From Candidatus Fermentibacterota bacterium (GTDB lineage: Bacteria > Fermentibacterota > Fermentibacteria > Fermentibacterales > JCC-6): DNA of 6,582 nt. Shown here piece by piece: positions 6,453 through 6,582 of the stretch. Numbering within the stretch: the stretch's first letter is position 1; each line of letters begins with the position of its first letter. Both the position numbers and the translations under genes were made by a program. Location: positions 1 through 6,582 of the forward strand of contig JAUWJE010000110.1 of the NCBI GenBank assembly GCA_030607835.1, read 5' to 3'. The notes beneath the pieces were generated by a model. It made no database searches. It was not told the DNA's origin and saw only the letters and a program-made list of their open reading frames with translations.

Positions 6453-6582
6453 TGATCAAGGATCGGAAAAAACTGTTCCACCTGCTGACCACCTGGGGTG
6501 GAGTACTCCTTCTTATTGTCGCTATTCTCTATTTTGCTCTGGAACTATGGCCCAAGTGGCAACCAGCACTGATTGGATTCTG
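6449..6582 (+). CDS. Membrane protein, N-terminal fragment (family uncertain)
   Basis: A reading frame opens with ATG at 6449, overlapping the YfhO stop by 4 bases, with a second ATG directly after it at 6452. It stays open to the window edge, giving 44 full codons. The product begins with a short basic leader (IKDRKKL) followed by a hydrophobic helix (about residues 18-33) and then a Trp-rich LWPKWQP stretch. The layout, with a basic leader, one helix and then a Trp-containing amphipathic segment, is like the start of the flippase-like protein at 3181, so it may be a second member of that family. The fragment is too short to confirm this; another polysaccharide membrane protein is equally possible. 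The same-strand overlap makes it part of the operon. Confidence 0.7.
   Translation, partial: MMIKDRKKLFHLLTTWGGVLLLIVAILYFALELWPKWQPALIGF

Noticed and set aside
1..6582. CRISPR array, tRNA, insertion sequence, terminator or long repeat
   Set aside because: None was seen on reading; coding sequence fills the whole window and no regularly spaced repeat or U-tailed hairpin between genes is present.

Overview
The window is a tightly packed, single-strand (+) stretch of a bacterial envelope-glycan operon. Seven coding regions run without a break: two are cut by the window edges and five are complete. Every junction between them is an overlap of 1 to 8 bases, so no intergenic promoter or terminator is visible. 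The LpxH-like phosphoesterase fragment at the left edge suggests an outer-membrane, lipid A-type bacterium. This is inference. Base composition looks moderate (mid-40s percent GC by eye). I cannot name the organism.

Layout: (1) bases 1-224 hold the C-terminal end of a metallophosphoesterase resembling UDP-2,3-diacylglucosamine diphosphatase. (2) 217-1176 encodes a GT2 glycosyltransferase of the DPM1/GtrB/CsbB type with two C-terminal membrane helices. (3) 1173-2285 encodes a GT4-like GT-B glycosyltransferase. (4) 2282-3184 encodes a short extended-SDR NAD-dependent sugar-nucleotide epimerase, dehydratase or reductase. (5) 3181-4128 encodes a flippase-like polytopic membrane protein (lysylphosphatidylglycerol synthase TM / UPF0104 family). 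(6) 4128-6452 encodes a 774-residue YfhO-family GT-C-like membrane protein. (7) 6449-6582 is the start of another membrane protein that leaves the window.

How they may work together (inference): the GT2 enzyme would charge a polyprenyl phosphate with a sugar on the cytoplasmic face. The flippase-like protein could help move a lipid-linked substrate across the membrane. The YfhO protein, with its large extracytoplasmic C-terminal domain, would transfer the sugar to an acceptor outside the cytoplasm. The GT4 enzyme and the SDR would build the acceptor glycan or supply the sugar nucleotide. This resembles the CsbB/GtcA/YfhO three-component glycosylation scheme known from Gram-positive bacteria, but with a flippase-like protein where GtcA would be expected. 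That is the most interesting reading of the window. All protein families seen here are known ones, and I see no CRISPR array, mobile element, RNA gene or long repeat.
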